From Bacteroides faecichinchillae JCM 17102 (GTDB lineage Bacteria; Bacteroidota; Bacteroidia; Bacteroidales; Bacteroidaceae), in contig NZ_BAKK01000040.1 of assembly GCF_000614145.1 (NCBI RefSeq), forward strand, positions 1 through 36,612: 36,612 bases of DNA, written 5' to 3'. Below the pieces are notes generated by a model. That model had not been told where the DNA came from. It searched no databases and worked only from the letters and a program-made list of their open reading frames with translations. This document shows, piece after piece, positions 36,052 to 36,612 of this stretch; positions within the stretch are counted from its first letter, which is position 1; each line of letters begins with the position of its first letter. A program made the translations under genes and the position numbers.

Positions 36052-36082
36052 CAAAGGTAGAGATTATTTCTTAACCACCAAA
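36052..36082 (-). promoter_or_regulatory. Promoter of the leu operon
   Basis: On the minus strand TTTG (36082-36079), exactly 19 bases, then TACCTTTG (36059-36052): a full match to the Bacteroides -33/-7 consensus. It lies 28 bases before the leader peptide ATG, so transcription starts just upstream of the control ORF. Confidence 0.85.
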
Positions 36083-36181
36083 TAATACGTTACTTTTTTA
36101 TCGAAAATAATTTCATTTCATAAGCTAAAGTCGAATATAAAAAAGAATATATTACTAGTTATTTTCTATTCTTCATAAAAT

Positions 36182-36220
36182 AAAAAGAGGACACAAAGTG
36201 TTTGATCACTCTGTATCCTC
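36182..36220 (-). terminator. Intrinsic terminator after the Cys-rich lipoprotein gene
   Basis: A 14-base stem with two wobble pairs, GAGGACACAAAGTG (36187-36200) with CACTCTGTATCCTC (36207-36220). On the minus strand it is followed by UUUUUAUUUUAU. It isolates this gene from the leu operon promoter just downstream. Confidence 0.9.
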
Positions 36221-36246
36221 CGGACTTATCATTCTAAATCAATAAA

Positions 36247-36540
36247 TTACTTTTTATCGCAACATGCTTTTTTTTCTGAGCAATCAGCTTTCTTGTCACA
36301 ATCAGCCTTTTTATCACAGTTTGTTTTGTCGCAATTAGCTTTCTTATCGCAAAAAATAGCACAGGAATCTGTTTTTTGACAACAAGAATCAACTTGAGTA
36401 CATACAGCAGCTTCTACAACTGCAACAGAATCTGTTACTTCAGTTTCGGAAGTACTATTAGCTGCTTTATTACCAGAACAAGACATCATAGCAAAGGAAA
36501 ATGTTACTGCCACAGCAGCTAGGAATAATTTAATCTTCAT
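36247..36540 (-). CDS. Small Cys-rich lipoprotein with CDKKAD-type repeats
   Basis: 97 residues. The signal peptide ends in a lipobox (AMMSC, Cys21), so the protein is probably lipid-anchored in the envelope. After an acidic, Ser/Thr-rich linker, eleven more Cys follow (residues 47, 53, 54, 60, 64, 70, 75, 81, 87, 93, 94). From 64 on they recur every five or six residues in the pattern C-D-K-K-A-D/N, ending in a CCDKK tail. Such dense, evenly spaced Cys suggests metal binding or a disulfide-rich fold, but no known domain is recognised and this is inference. It has a -7 box at 36584 and its own terminator, so it is a single-gene unit. Confidence 0.8.
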   Translation of the reverse strand: MKIKLFLAAVAVTFSFAMMSCSGNKAANSTSETEVTDSVAVVEAAVCTQVDSCCQKTDSCAIFCDKKANCDKTNCDKKADCDKKADCSEKKACCDKK

Positions 36541-36583
36541 ACTTTTGATTTGCTTTAAACGTTTAATATAGAATTATCGATCG

Positions 36584-36591
36584 CAAATATA
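36584..36591 (-). promoter_or_regulatory. Promoter -7 element for the Cys-rich lipoprotein gene
   Basis: On the minus strand TATATTTG matches TAnnTTTG exactly, 43 bases before the ATG at 36540. The -33 position falls at the window edge and cannot be judged. Confidence 0.5.
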
Positions 36592-36612
36592 ACACATCTT
36601 TTCTAAAGTACC

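Noticed and set aside
35850..36060. Riboswitch or T-box in the leu leader
   Set aside because: No T-box sequence or known riboswitch core was seen, and a leader peptide with antiterminator and terminator explains the whole region.
1..36612. tRNA, rRNA, CRISPR arrays, insertion sequences, phage genes
   Set aside because: No cloverleaf, rRNA stretch, spaced direct-repeat array, transposase, integrase or structural phage protein was recognised.

Overview
The window looks like a chromosomal segment of a gut Bacteroides (order Bacteroidales). The evidence is an AT-rich background, several promoters of the Bacteroides type (TTTG, about 19 bases, TAnnTTTG) with no clear Shine-Dalgarno sequences, many secreted glycan- and peptide-degrading enzymes, and a full set of Bacteroides-like housekeeping genes. 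The species cannot be fixed from the sequence alone. No mobile element, CRISPR array, rRNA or tRNA was seen.

Layout. 1-1331 (minus): a family-4 glycosyltransferase overlapping a flippase-like membrane protein that runs off the left edge. 1531-6739 (plus): a hydrogen-metabolism operon encoding an [FeFe]-hydrogenase catalytic subunit and all three H-cluster maturases (HydE, HydG, HydF), followed by a secreted S9 dipeptidyl-peptidase and a terminator. 9367-9761: a broken gene remnant and an imperfect inverted repeat. 9762-11125 (minus): hisS. 11333-13444 (plus): a secreted multi-lobed retropepsin-like protein, related to the remnant on the far side of hisS. 13662-17480 (minus): a beta-helix glycosidase-like protein, a membrane zinc peptidase and a GH29 fucosidase. 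17645-22784 (minus): fur-purA, dpp3-alkylation repair, and an AraC-type regulator. 23053-24864 (plus): recQ. 25045-26933 (minus): a TPR protein and cysK. 27019-29572 (plus): an LTA-synthase-like sulfatase-fold enzyme and a PAP2 phosphatase. 29651-36082 (minus): a branched-chain amino-acid operon, leuA-leuC-leuD-cimA-like-leuB, with its own leader. 36247-36540 (minus): a small Cys-rich lipoprotein.

The most striking element is the leuA leader. It has a consensus promoter (36052-36082), a 27-codon ORF with a run of Ile and Leu codons (35940-36023), an 11-base segment at the end of that ORF that is perfectly complementary to the 5' side of an intrinsic terminator, and then the terminator itself (35880-35917) just before leuA. 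This is the full layout of a ribosome-mediated transcription attenuator sensing Ile/Leu charging.

A second point for any user of this annotation: hydE and hisS are each interrupted by a one-base frameshift that is repaired by adding one C to a CC pair. hisS is essential, so these are most simply sequence errors, and both products are probably intact in the organism.
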